DNA of 38,753 nt from Bacillota bacterium (GTDB taxonomy: Bacteria; Bacillota; Negativicutes; Sporomusales; Sporomusaceae): positions 1 to 38,753 of the forward strand of contig JAGGAB010000033.1 in NCBI GenBank assembly GCA_017889705.1, written 5' to 3'. The notes under the pieces were generated by a model. The model was not told where the DNA came from, ran no database searches, and saw only the letters and a program-made list of their open reading frames with translations. Position numbers and translations under genes: made by a program. Positions 32,657 to 38,753 of this stretch are shown in pieces; the first letter of the stretch is position 1, and each line of letters starts with the position of its first letter.

Positions 32657-33961
32657 ATGGACACAAAGATCAAAGAACTTGTTCATTCTCTGGGACCTAA
32701 AATAATTGAACGCCGCCGCGATTTTCATAAACATGCCGAAGTAGCCTGGACAGAGTTCCGGACGGCCGCCATTGTAGCCGATACCCTTACAAAACTGGGC
32801 TATGAGGTGCTGGCCGGTGATGAGGCAGTGGCTGCTGACGCCATGATGGGCGTGCCATCTGCCGCTGTGCTGCAGCAACACCAGGAACGGGCTATTGCGC
32901 AGGGTGCTTCGCCAGAGTGGGTTTCCAAGATGACTGGTGGCAAGACTGGAGTTGTTGGCACTCTTATATTTGCCAAGCCGGGGCCGACTGTAGCCCTGCG
33001 GTTTGATATGGATGCCAATGATGCAGTTGAGACTGAAGAAACTACACACCGGCCTTTTAAGGAAGGCTTTGCATCAGTCAACCGGGGGGCTATGCATGCT
33101 TGCGGACATGACGGACATACCTCAATCGGCTTGGCTGTAGCAGAAATTTTGGCTGTGTGCAAAGACCAATTAGCTGGTACGGTTAAATTCATTTTTCAGC
33201 CTGCCGAAGAAGGCGTGCGCGGTGCCCGGGCTATGATGGAAAAAGGCGTTGTTGACGAGGCTGACGTGCTTGTCGGCATGCATATTGGCTTTAATGCCAA
33301 CAAAACAGGCCAACTGGCTTGTCAGATTGACAGCTTTTTGGCGACTACCAAGCTTGATGCCGTATTTACCGGGGTAGCCGCCCACGCCGGCGCTGCGCCG
33401 GAAGCCGGTCGTAACGCCCTGCTGGCTGCTGCCAGTGCGGCGCTCAATCTCCATGCTATTTCCCGCCATAGTCAGGGGCCGTCACGTATCAATGTCGGAC
33501 AGCTGGCGGCCGGGACAGGACGCAATGTTGTACCGCCCAATGCTGTTATCAAGCTGGAAACCCGCGGCACGACAAGTGTAATCAATGAATTTATGTTTAC
33601 CGAGTCTGTCCGGGTAATCAAGGCGGCTGCCGCCATGTATGATGTGCAGGTGGAGTTAAAAGAAATGGGAGGCGCCGCCGGGGCGGAAAGCGACCGTTCG
33701 CTGGTCGAAAGCCTTGAAGTCACCGGTAGACGTCTGGGGATTTTTGACGAGATCATTCCCCGCTGCTATTTTGGCGCTAGTGAGGACTGTACCTATTTCA
33801 TGGAACGGGTACAGCAACGCGGCGGCAAAGCAGCCTATATCATGATTGGTGCTGACCTTGTTGCCGGTCACCACGACCTGCGGTTTGATTTTGATGAAGC
33901 CGCACTAAGCAAAGCCGTAGAATTTATTGCCGCCGCCACCTGTGATATGCTCACAGCATAA
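32657..33961 (+). CDS. AbgA-like M20D amidohydrolase
   Basis: A cytosolic M20D amidohydrolase, 434 residues from ATG 32657. That start has AAAGGA at a normal distance, while ATG 32648 (three residues longer) directly abuts it. Counting from 32648, the metal motif is MHAC152GH154DGHT, P-A-E-E188-G follows, then GVAAHAGAAPEAGRNALLAA, GRNVVPPNA and the terminal ligand region GHHDLRFDFDE. Length and the segments FHKHAEVAWTEFRTA, RFDMDAND and SEDCTYFMERVQ resemble E. coli AbgA, a subunit of p-aminobenzoyl-glutamate hydrolase. Other N-acyl-glutamates or amino acids are possible substrates. It is probably cotranscribed with the two genes upstream and ends at a strong terminator. Confidence 0.92.
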   Translation: MDTKIKELVHSLGPKIIERRRDFHKHAEVAWTEFRTAAIVADTLTKLGYEVLAGDEAVAADAMMGVPSAAVLQQHQERAIAQGASPEWVSKMTGGKTGVVGTLIFAKPGPTVALRFDMDANDAVETEETTHRPFKEGFASVNRGAMHACGHDGHTSIGLAVAEILAVCKDQLAGTVKFIFQPAEEGVRGARAMMEKGVVDEADVLVGMHIGFNANKTGQLACQIDSFLATTKLDAVFTGVAAHAGAAPEAGRNALLAAASAALNLHAISRHSQGPSRINVGQLAAGTGRNVVPPNAVIKLETRGTTSVINEFMFTESVRVIKAAAAMYDVQVELKEMGGAAGAESDRSLVESLEVTGRRLGIFDEIIPRCYFGASEDCTYFMERVQQRGGKAAYIMIGADLVAGHHDLRFDFDEAALSKAVEFIAAATCDMLTA

Positions 33962-33990
33962 ACTATGCTTTTGTCAGTTTTGTTATAAGA

Positions 33991-34043
33991 GACTAGGTTG
34001 TTTGCCAGCGTTCCAATGAGCGTGGCAAAAACCTAGTCTTTTT
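33991..34043 (+). terminator. Strong intrinsic terminator
   Basis: GACTAGGTT (33991-33999) pairs with AACCTAGTC (34030-34038) and TTTGCCA (34001-34007) with TGGCAAA (34023-34029). The tail is TTTTT. Confidence 0.9.
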
Positions 34044-34113
34044 GTCTGTGTGAGACGGGTAAACTGTCTCCTTGTTCCGCCTAAGCAGACTTATAGTGCG
34101 GAATCTGACTTAG

Positions 34114-34131
34114 ACTATACTTTCGTATAGT
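34114..34131. promoter_or_regulatory. Palindrome upstream of the chemoreceptor gene
   Basis: ACTATAC (34114-34120) and GTATAGT (34125-34131) form a perfect inverted repeat around TTTC, placed 20 bases before the -10 box at 34154, near the -35 position. It could be an operator, though a small hairpin of no function is also possible. Confidence 0.35.
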
Positions 34132-34150
34132 AGATTTATATTTTTAACTT

Positions 34151-34159
34151 TGCTATAAT
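34151..34159 (+). promoter_or_regulatory. Extended -10 promoter for the chemoreceptor gene
   Basis: TGC plus TATAAT (34154-34159) is a perfect extended -10; the -35 is weak. The leader to the ATG at 34324 would be about 160 bases and includes the hairpin at 34215. Apart from the terminator, palindrome, promoter and this hairpin, the 335-base gap after 33961 holds nothing I recognise. Confidence 0.55.
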
Positions 34160-34214
34160 AAAAATAATCGTAAAAATTTTACATCTGCATCGACGTTAGG
34201 TGAACGAAGTATAA

Positions 34215-34265
34215 GCAAAGGCGCTTACTTATCTCTTTTTTTAAGAGGTAAGTAAGCGCTTTTGC
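34215..34265 (+). other. Stable leader hairpin
   Basis: GCAAA (34215-34219) and GCGCTTACTT (34221-34230) pair with TTTGC (34261-34265) and AAGTAAGCGC (34250-34259), and CTC/GAG closes the T-rich loop. No T-run follows the stem, so it is not a standard terminator on the forward strand. It may control translation or stability of the receptor mRNA. Confidence 0.55.
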
Positions 34266-34323
34266 AGTTAGTACAAGGGATGTGCATAAGTAAAGTTTGA
34301 TAGTATTTGTTAAGGAGGCTGTT

Positions 34324-36339
34324 ATGGAAGTTTTATTTAAACCAATTATTAAGTTGTTTAATGTAATGAATTATCGAACCAAATTTATATTTATTTTCTT
34401 TATATTATTTATCCCTCTTTCAGTTGTGCTCTATGTGTCTTCCTCTAATATTACCGAGCAGATAGATTTTAATGCCAAAGAAAGGAGCGGTACTCTTTAT
34501 ATTAAACCGCTGAATTTCTTGTTGGAAAGAGTGCTGTTTCAGGAGGACATAACGCTGGCTTTGCAAAAGATGGAGCAGGTAAATACTATATATAAAGATG
34601 AGTTAAAGACAGCTATTAAATGGACAGAATTAAAAAACATAATGAATTCACCTACAGAGAAGCCAGATATCAGCCAGGATAAAGCGATTGCTGATTTGAT
34701 AGCATATGTAGGAGATACTTCAAATTTAATTCTTGATCCGGATTTGGACAGCTATTATTTAATGAATTCTGTTGTGAACAAACTTCCGACGGTTGCGATT
34801 TATTTGAATCGTATTTCTGGTAAACTTCAGAAGGGCGGGAATGGTTTACCTGGGCAACTGAATGCGAGTGAAAGAGACGAACTAATCAGGCTGATTACTC
34901 AAGTGGAAATGGCATTGGCAGAAGAGAATGCTGGTTTAGAAGTCGTATATCGCGAAAATCAGCAAATACAAGAAAAGCAACAAATGCAAGACCAAGCGGT
35001 TATTGCTCAAATCAAGCAAGCGCTGCAGACGGCAACTAAGTATGTAACGGCAGAGACCAGAGAAAACGGCGGGCGAGTGATCGTTAAAGATGTTAAAGAT
35101 TCGATAAAAGCCACACTGGCACTTCATGCGGCTCATAGCAACTTACTCCAGAATCTGATTGAAGCGCGGATTAATAAATACGCAGAACGGAGAACGGCTG
35201 TACTTATCGCATTTGCTGCAGGAGTTTTGGCATTTATGTATTGTTTTATTGGTATGTACCGAAACATTACTCTGCCAATCCGGCAACTGCGGATGTTAAT
35301 GGCTGATGTGCAAGTAGGGAATTTGACTGCAAAGTGTTTGGTAACAAGCAAAGATGAGTTTGGAATTTTAGCTACATCGTTCAACGAAATGGTAGCCGGA
35401 GAATATGATATAGTAAAAACTGTTCAGGAGGCTGCAGTAACCCTTTCTTCGAATTCTCAGCAAATAGCAGCATCTGTTCAAGAGGTAGCCAGCGCATCAA
35501 ACGGTATTGGCGAATTTATGGATCAATTAGCAAAAGATATTTTTCAAGCGCAAAAGATTGCGGGACAAACCACACAAGAAGTAGATGTCTTGCACGGCGT
35601 TGTCCAAGGTTCGCAGGAAAAAGCAGAAGCAGCCCGGGAACAGTCACTTGTTACACAAAGCACAGCGGAGCGAGGTTCCGAAACAATGGATCGTCTTGCC
35701 CGGCAAATGCAAAGCATTCAGACTACTATTGAGCGAGCCAGCAATCAACTACAGTTATTGCGGGATTTTGCTGCCAATATTGAAGGTATTACTAAAATGA
35801 TTGAAGCTATTGCTGGACAAACCAATCTATTAGCTCTGAATGCTGCTATTGAAGCAGCCAGAGCAGGGGAAGCAGGGCAAGGGTTTTCAGTAGTGGCGGA
35901 AGAGGTTCGCAAGCTGGCAGAACAGACTGCTAACCAAGTAACTGAAGTTGCTTCTGTTGTTGCCCAGATAACAGATAATATAGGAAGGGTTGTAAAAGAT
36001 ATTGAACTTGGTAAACAAGAAACAGAAAAAGGATGTGTTGCCATTAAAGAGGCTGACGCTGCATTTTCTGAGGTAACTAGTCTAATGAATATCAATGCAA
36101 CAGATATACAACAAATTAGTGATGCCAGTAAATTAATTAGTAATGAATGCAAATCTGTATTAGAGTTGATAAAAAGCCTGGAGGAATATCTGTTTCATCC
36201 GGTTGAAGAAGCAAAACATGTGCGCATGTCAACTCACGAAATAGCAGAGGCTATTGAAAATGTTGCACAAGGGTCGGCGCAAAATCATCAGACCGCTGTT
36301 ACAATGTTGGAAATCATTCAGAAGTTTAAGTTGAACTAA
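34324..36339 (+). CDS. Methyl-accepting chemotaxis protein
   Basis: A receptor of 671 residues from ATG 34324, chosen because AAGGAGG stands 5 bases upstream; the longer TTG frame from 34297 has no such site. An N-terminal membrane helix ([20 protein letters not shown]) is followed by a ~250-residue extracytoplasmic sensor region rich in helices, which I cannot link to a ligand. A second helix ([20 protein letters not shown]), a HAMP linker ([20 protein letters not shown]) and the cytoplasmic signalling coiled coil come next. The conserved hairpin tip reads [20 protein letters not shown] and continues through [10 protein letters not shown]. It signals through CheA/CheW, encoded elsewhere. No chemotaxis partners are nearby. 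Candidate attractants are compounds handled by the neighbouring transport genes, but this is only suggestion. Confidence 0.93.
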   Translation: MEVLFKPIIKLFNVMNYRTKFIFIFFILFIPLSVVLYVSSSNITEQIDFNAKERSGTLYIKPLNFLLERVLFQEDITLALQKMEQVNTIYKDELKTAIKWTELKNIMNSPTEKPDISQDKAIADLIAYVGDTSNLILDPDLDSYYLMNSVVNKLPTVAIYLNRISGKLQKGGNGLPGQLNASERDELIRLITQVEMALAEENAGLEVVYRENQQIQEKQQMQDQAVIAQIKQALQTATKYVTAETRENGGRVIVKDVKDSIKATLALHAAHSNLLQNLIEARINKYAERRTAVLIAFAAGVLAFMYCFIGMYRNITLPIRQLRMLMADVQVGNLTAKCLVTSKDEFGILATSFNEMVAGEYDIVKTVQEAAVTLSSNSQQIAASVQEVASASNGIGEFMDQLAKDIFQAQKIAGQTTQEVDVLHGVVQGSQEKAEAAREQSLVTQSTAERGSETMDRLARQMQSIQTTIERASNQLQLLRDFAANIEGITKMIEAIAGQTNLLALNAAIEAARAGEAGQGFSVVAEEVRKLAEQTANQVTEVASVVAQITDNIGRVVKDIELGKQETEKGCVAIKEADAAFSEVTSLMNINATDIQQISDASKLISNECKSVLELIKSLEEYLFHPVEEAKHVRMSTHEIAEAIENVAQGSAQNHQTAVTMLEIIQKFKLN

Positions 36340-36350
36340 ATTTATTGTAA

Positions 36351-36380
36351 TGGGACAAAGAACCTGTCCCCTTTGTCCCA
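36351..36380. repeat. Palindromic intergenic repeat TGGGACAAAG
   Basis: TGGGACAAAG (36351-36360) and CTTTGTCCCA (36371-36380) are perfect 10-base arms around AACCTGTCCC. A related sequence in the opposite orientation, TGGGACAAGGGGACAG, lies at 38656-38671. It is probably a dispersed palindromic element. Lacking a T-run, it is a weak candidate for the receptor gene's terminator. Confidence 0.6.
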
Positions 36381-36456
36381 AAACTTTTAGTTGGGAAACA
36401 ACCTTGCGGTATGTCCTGCTTGTGAGGACGAAATTAACTGAAAATAAGTATTGATG

Positions 36457-36485
36457 TTGACAAAAATATTATCGGGTGCTATATT
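36457..36485 (+). promoter_or_regulatory. Strong sigma-A promoter of the T-box leader
   Basis: A perfect TTGACA (36457-36462), a 17-base spacer and TATATT (36480-36485) preceded by TGC (extended -10). Transcription would start near 36492, about 40 bases before the T-box stem I. Confidence 0.82.
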
Positions 36486-36532
36486 AAACACCAATAGAAT
36501 ATTCGAAATGCAATGAGCAGAATCAAAAAGTG

Positions 36533-36779
36533 GAGATTTTTTCCTTTAGAGAGCTGTCGGGTGGTGAAAGACGGTGGAGAAACTTCATAAATCTCATCTG
36601 TGAGCAGAAGGCTGAAATAAAAGTAGGCAGTATCCGGTTTTCTACCGTTACCAAGAAGCGTATTGAGTACTTTCCTAATATGGCAGAGGTGACTGAGCAA
36701 TCGGTAAATGAAGTGGTAACGCGGAGAATATCCTTCGTCTTCAACACGGTAACACGTGGAGAAGAGGGAGGTTTTTTGT
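36533..36779 (+). promoter_or_regulatory. T-box riboswitch controlling the CstA-family gene
   Basis: This untranslated leader has the ordered parts of a T-box. Base of stem I: GAGATTT (36533-36539) pairs with AAATCTC (36589-36595). Conserved AGAGAG is at 36548-36553 and the distal GGTGGTGAAA loop lies between CTGTC and GACGG. A later CCGGTTTTCTACCGTTACC region fits stem III. The T-box sequence is AGTGGTAACGCGG (36712-36724), whose TGGT would pair with the ACCA end of uncharged tRNA (discriminator A). The antiterminator forms from GAAG and GGA with TCC and TTC. The alternative is a terminator followed by TTTTTT (36732-36778). The triplet just before the stem-I base is TTC (36584-36586), so phenylalanine is my tentative specifier; CTT (Leu) in a shifted reading is possible. 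Amino-acid starvation would switch on the transporter at 36900. Confidence 0.87.
36732..36778 (+). terminator. T-box conditional terminator
   Basis: CCT and TCTTC on the left arm (36732-36742) pair with GAAGA and AGG on the right (36761-36771), around an inner ACACG...CGTG hairpin. TTTTTT follows. The left arm overlaps the strand used by the antiterminator, as expected for a T-box. Confidence 0.75.
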
Positions 36780-36899
36780 TTATGATACTGTTTCGCTCGA
36801 AAGGCTGCCGGATATTCTAACAGACTGTTAACGCTAATTTTATGATCGCGACATGAAGTTAGCGATGCAGTATATACAAGAAAAGGAGTTTCTGAAATT

Positions 36900-38588
36900 A
36901 TGAGTGGTTTAACTTTACTAGGAATTGCATTACTTGTTTGTGCAAGCGGATATTTTATCTATGGCCGCTGGCTGACAAAGATATGGGGCATTGATCCTCA
37001 GGCGAAAACACCGGCTTATGTTTTTGAAGATGGCAATGACTATGTTCCTTCTTCAAAATTCACGGTATTTGCGCATCAATTTTCTTCGATTACCGGCGCA
37101 GGTCCGGTTACCGGACCGATCATCGCTGCGATGTTTGGCTGGCTGCCTGTTATGCTTTGGTTGATGATCGGCGGAATTTTCTTCGGGGCAGTACAAGATT
37201 TTTCCGCACTGTATGCTTCGGTAAAAAATGAAGGTAAGTCAGTAGGCATGCTGATTGAAAAATATATCGGCAAAACCGGGAAACGCTTGTTTCTACTGTT
37301 TTCTTGGCTGTTTACTCTGCTGGTAATCGCGGCTTTTGCCGACATTGTTGCGACTACCTTCAACGGTTTTGGTGCTAATGGTTCACTGGCTACACCTAAC
37401 GCCGCCGCTGCCTCTATTTCGATGCTGTATATTGTTGTTGCTATTTTCTTTGGCCTTTTTCTCAAAAAATATCCATTGGCCGAAAAGCCTAAACTGGCAG
37501 CCGGCATTATTTTAATTATCGGCATGTTGGCCGCAGGTATTGCCTATCCGCTGTATTTTGACAAAACAACCTGGATTTATGTAGTATTTGCCTATATGTT
37601 CATGGCGGCAGTTCTGCCGATGTGGCTGCTGATGGAGCCTCGTGACTATTTAAGTTCCTTTTTGCTGCTCGGCATGATTGCCAGTGGTGTTGTTGGTGTT
37701 ATTTTTACTAATCCGACTATTGAACTGCCTGCCTTTGTCGGCTTTGAAGTGAATGGCAAGCCGCTGTTTCCCATCCTCTTCATAACCATTGCCTGTGGTG
37801 CGGTTTCAGGGTTTCATAGTTTGGTTTCTTCCGGAACTTCATCCAAAACTATTTCCAATGAGAAGGATATGCTGTTTGTCGGTTATGGCTCCATGATGGT
37901 GGAGACGGTTTTGGCAGTAATTTCTCTGATTGTTGTTGGCGCCGCCGCAACTGGCGGGGTTATGCCAAAAGGCACGCCGTTTCAGATATTCTCGGGTTCT
38001 GTTGCCAACTTTTTATCGATGTTTGGTTTGTCCCGTTTTGTGGCGACTTGTATTATCACCATGTGTGTATCTGCGTTGGCATTAACTACGCTGGATTCTG
38101 TTGGTCGTATTGGCCGGATGTGTTTCCAGGAATTATTTACTGATGGTACAACTGATCCGGCGAAGATGTCTGGCATGCAGCGGGTATTGACTAACAAATA
38201 CTTTGCTACTTTGACTACACTGTTTTTTGGTTATTTGCTGTGTTTGGGCGGTTACATGAATGTCTGGCCATTGTTCGGCGCTGCCAACCAGCTGTGTTCG
38301 GCACTGGTACTGATTGCTTTGGCTGTTTTTCTCAAGGTTACCGGGCGGCAGGGAAAAATGCTGTATATTCCTATGGCCTTTATGTTTGTCGTTACATTCA
38401 TTGCGTTACTCATGTCGATCTACGGCATAGTGAATAAAGTTCTTACTACCGGCGGCTTTTCATTCTTGACTGACGGCTTGCAGCTAATTGTGGCCATTGC
38501 ACTCATAACGCTAGCTTTACTCATTGCTTCCAACAGTGTGAGAAAATTATTTGATTCTGAAGCTGCGACTGTTTCTGTAGAAAAATAA
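36900..38588 (+). CDS. cstA: CstA-family peptide/pyruvate-type transporter
   Basis: A 562-residue protein with about 16 hydrophobic segments. It belongs to the carbon-starvation CstA/BtsT family, in the shorter form common in Bacillota (E. coli CstA has about 700 residues). Signatures are YFIYGRWLTKIWGIDP, VFAHQFSSITGAGPVTGPII, GGIFFGAVQDFSALYASVKN, LMEPRDYLSSFLLLG, GFHSLVSSGTSSKTISNE and LTTLDSVGRIGRMCFQE. Family members take up peptides or pyruvate. AAAAGGAG precedes the ATG. The T-box leader shows regulation by charging of a tRNA, which favours a peptide or amino-acid role over pyruvate here. It stands alone and ends at a terminator. Confidence 0.92.
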   Translation: MSGLTLLGIALLVCASGYFIYGRWLTKIWGIDPQAKTPAYVFEDGNDYVPSSKFTVFAHQFSSITGAGPVTGPIIAAMFGWLPVMLWLMIGGIFFGAVQDFSALYASVKNEGKSVGMLIEKYIGKTGKRLFLLFSWLFTLLVIAAFADIVATTFNGFGANGSLATPNAAAASISMLYIVVAIFFGLFLKKYPLAEKPKLAAGIILIIGMLAAGIAYPLYFDKTTWIYVVFAYMFMAAVLPMWLLMEPRDYLSSFLLLGMIASGVVGVIFTNPTIELPAFVGFEVNGKPLFPILFITIACGAVSGFHSLVSSGTSSKTISNEKDMLFVGYGSMMVETVLAVISLIVVGAAATGGVMPKGTPFQIFSGSVANFLSMFGLSRFVATCIITMCVSALALTTLDSVGRIGRMCFQELFTDGTTDPAKMSGMQRVLTNKYFATLTTLFFGYLLCLGGYMNVWPLFGAANQLCSALVLIALAVFLKVTGRQGKMLYIPMAFMFVVTFIALLMSIYGIVNKVLTTGGFSFLTDGLQLIVAIALITLALLIASNSVRKLFDSEAATVSVEK

Positions 38589-38614
38589 AATAATATTAGG
38601 GATGCATCAGCATG

Positions 38615-38652
38615 CAGCCTTGGCCTAGTTATAACGGGCTAAGGCTGTTTGT
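38615..38652 (+). terminator. Intrinsic terminator after cstA
   Basis: CAGCCTT (38615-38621) pairs with AAGGCTG (38641-38647), with a further GCC/GGC pairing inside. The tail TTTGTT is modest. Confidence 0.75.
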
Positions 38653-38655
38653 TCG

Positions 38656-38671
38656 TGGGACAAGGGGACAG
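38656..38671. repeat. Partial inverted copy of the TGGGACAAAG repeat
   Basis: TGGGACAAGGGGACAG is close to the reverse complement of CTGTCCCCTTTGTCCCA at 36364-36380, with one base missing. The rest of the right edge (38672-38753) shows no gene start. Confidence 0.5.
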
Positions 38672-38753
38672 CAGACTGTGTGAAATCTCCCGCTTTTAAA
38701 AGATCAAAAATAAAGATGCTAGACTAATCCCTAACCTTCTAGTTCAGCTGAAT

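Noticed and set aside
34160..34300. A c-di-GMP (GEMM) riboswitch before the chemoreceptor
   Set aside because: Such riboswitches are common before receptor genes, but the conserved GEMM core sequences are not present; only a simple long hairpin is seen.
36530..36820. A 96-codon forward open frame upstream of cstA
   Set aside because: It coincides with the T-box leader, runs through the terminator T-run, and has no ribosome site or family resemblance.
1..38753. CRISPR arrays, tRNA or rRNA genes, transposases, phage genes
   Set aside because: I looked for regularly spaced direct repeats, tRNA-like cloverleafs, and transposase or integrase motifs, and found none.

Overview
The window reads as a chromosomal stretch of an anaerobic, low-to-medium GC Bacillota. 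A diderm, spore-forming Negativicutes relative (Sporomusa-like) is my best guess. The support is strong Shine-Dalgarno sites, frequent TTG/GTG starts, a T-box leader, a PocR-type sensor kinase and a set of C4-dicarboxylate carriers. The taxonomic call is inference. No rRNA, tRNA, CRISPR array, phage or insertion sequence was seen.

Region 1 (1-840) is the end of a copper operon: the tail of a CopA-type ATPase, a ~98-residue protein whose frame is crossed by a UGA in a Cys-UGA-Gly-Gly context with a SECIS-like hairpin just after it (a probable selenoprotein), and the chaperone CopZ. Region 2 (941-4480) is one 1179-residue coiled-coil protein of unknown function, with a winged-helix-like segment and a degenerate phospholipase-D-like end. 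Region 3 (4638-12682) holds a reverse-strand pair (L-Ala-D/L-Glu-type dipeptide epimerase and DcuC carrier), two exported proteins (choice-of-anchor I protein and an atypical 5'-nucleotidase-like protein), a canonical MntH and a malic enzyme.

Region 4 (12683-20102) starts with a repeat-rich intergenic stretch. It continues with a DASS-family anion symporter, DapA, a two-gene DUF3100-type membrane system divergent from an M20 amidohydrolase, and an orphan PocR-PAS histidine kinase. Region 5 (20295-29719) is the centrepiece. A LysR regulator is followed by pxpB-pxpC, then a second unit with an Nramp-like carrier lacking the metal motifs, pxpA, a YcsI-type protein, a second pxpB-pxpC pair, a biotin carboxyl carrier and a biotin carboxylase. 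PxpB/PxpC are homologous to the carboxyltransferase part of urea carboxylase, so the last four genes together look like a disassembled biotin-dependent carboxylase of unknown substrate.

Region 6 (29976-38753) has a second DcuC-like carrier, a CapA-type protein without a signal peptide, an AbgA-like amidohydrolase, a chemotaxis receptor and a CstA-family transporter behind a T-box riboswitch.

A common theme is use of glutamate-linked compounds (5-oxoproline, Ala-Glu dipeptides, aryl- or acyl-glutamates, possibly poly-glutamate) and C4-dicarboxylates, with malic enzyme joining the latter to pyruvate. Most units are separated by clear intrinsic terminators, several usable in both directions.
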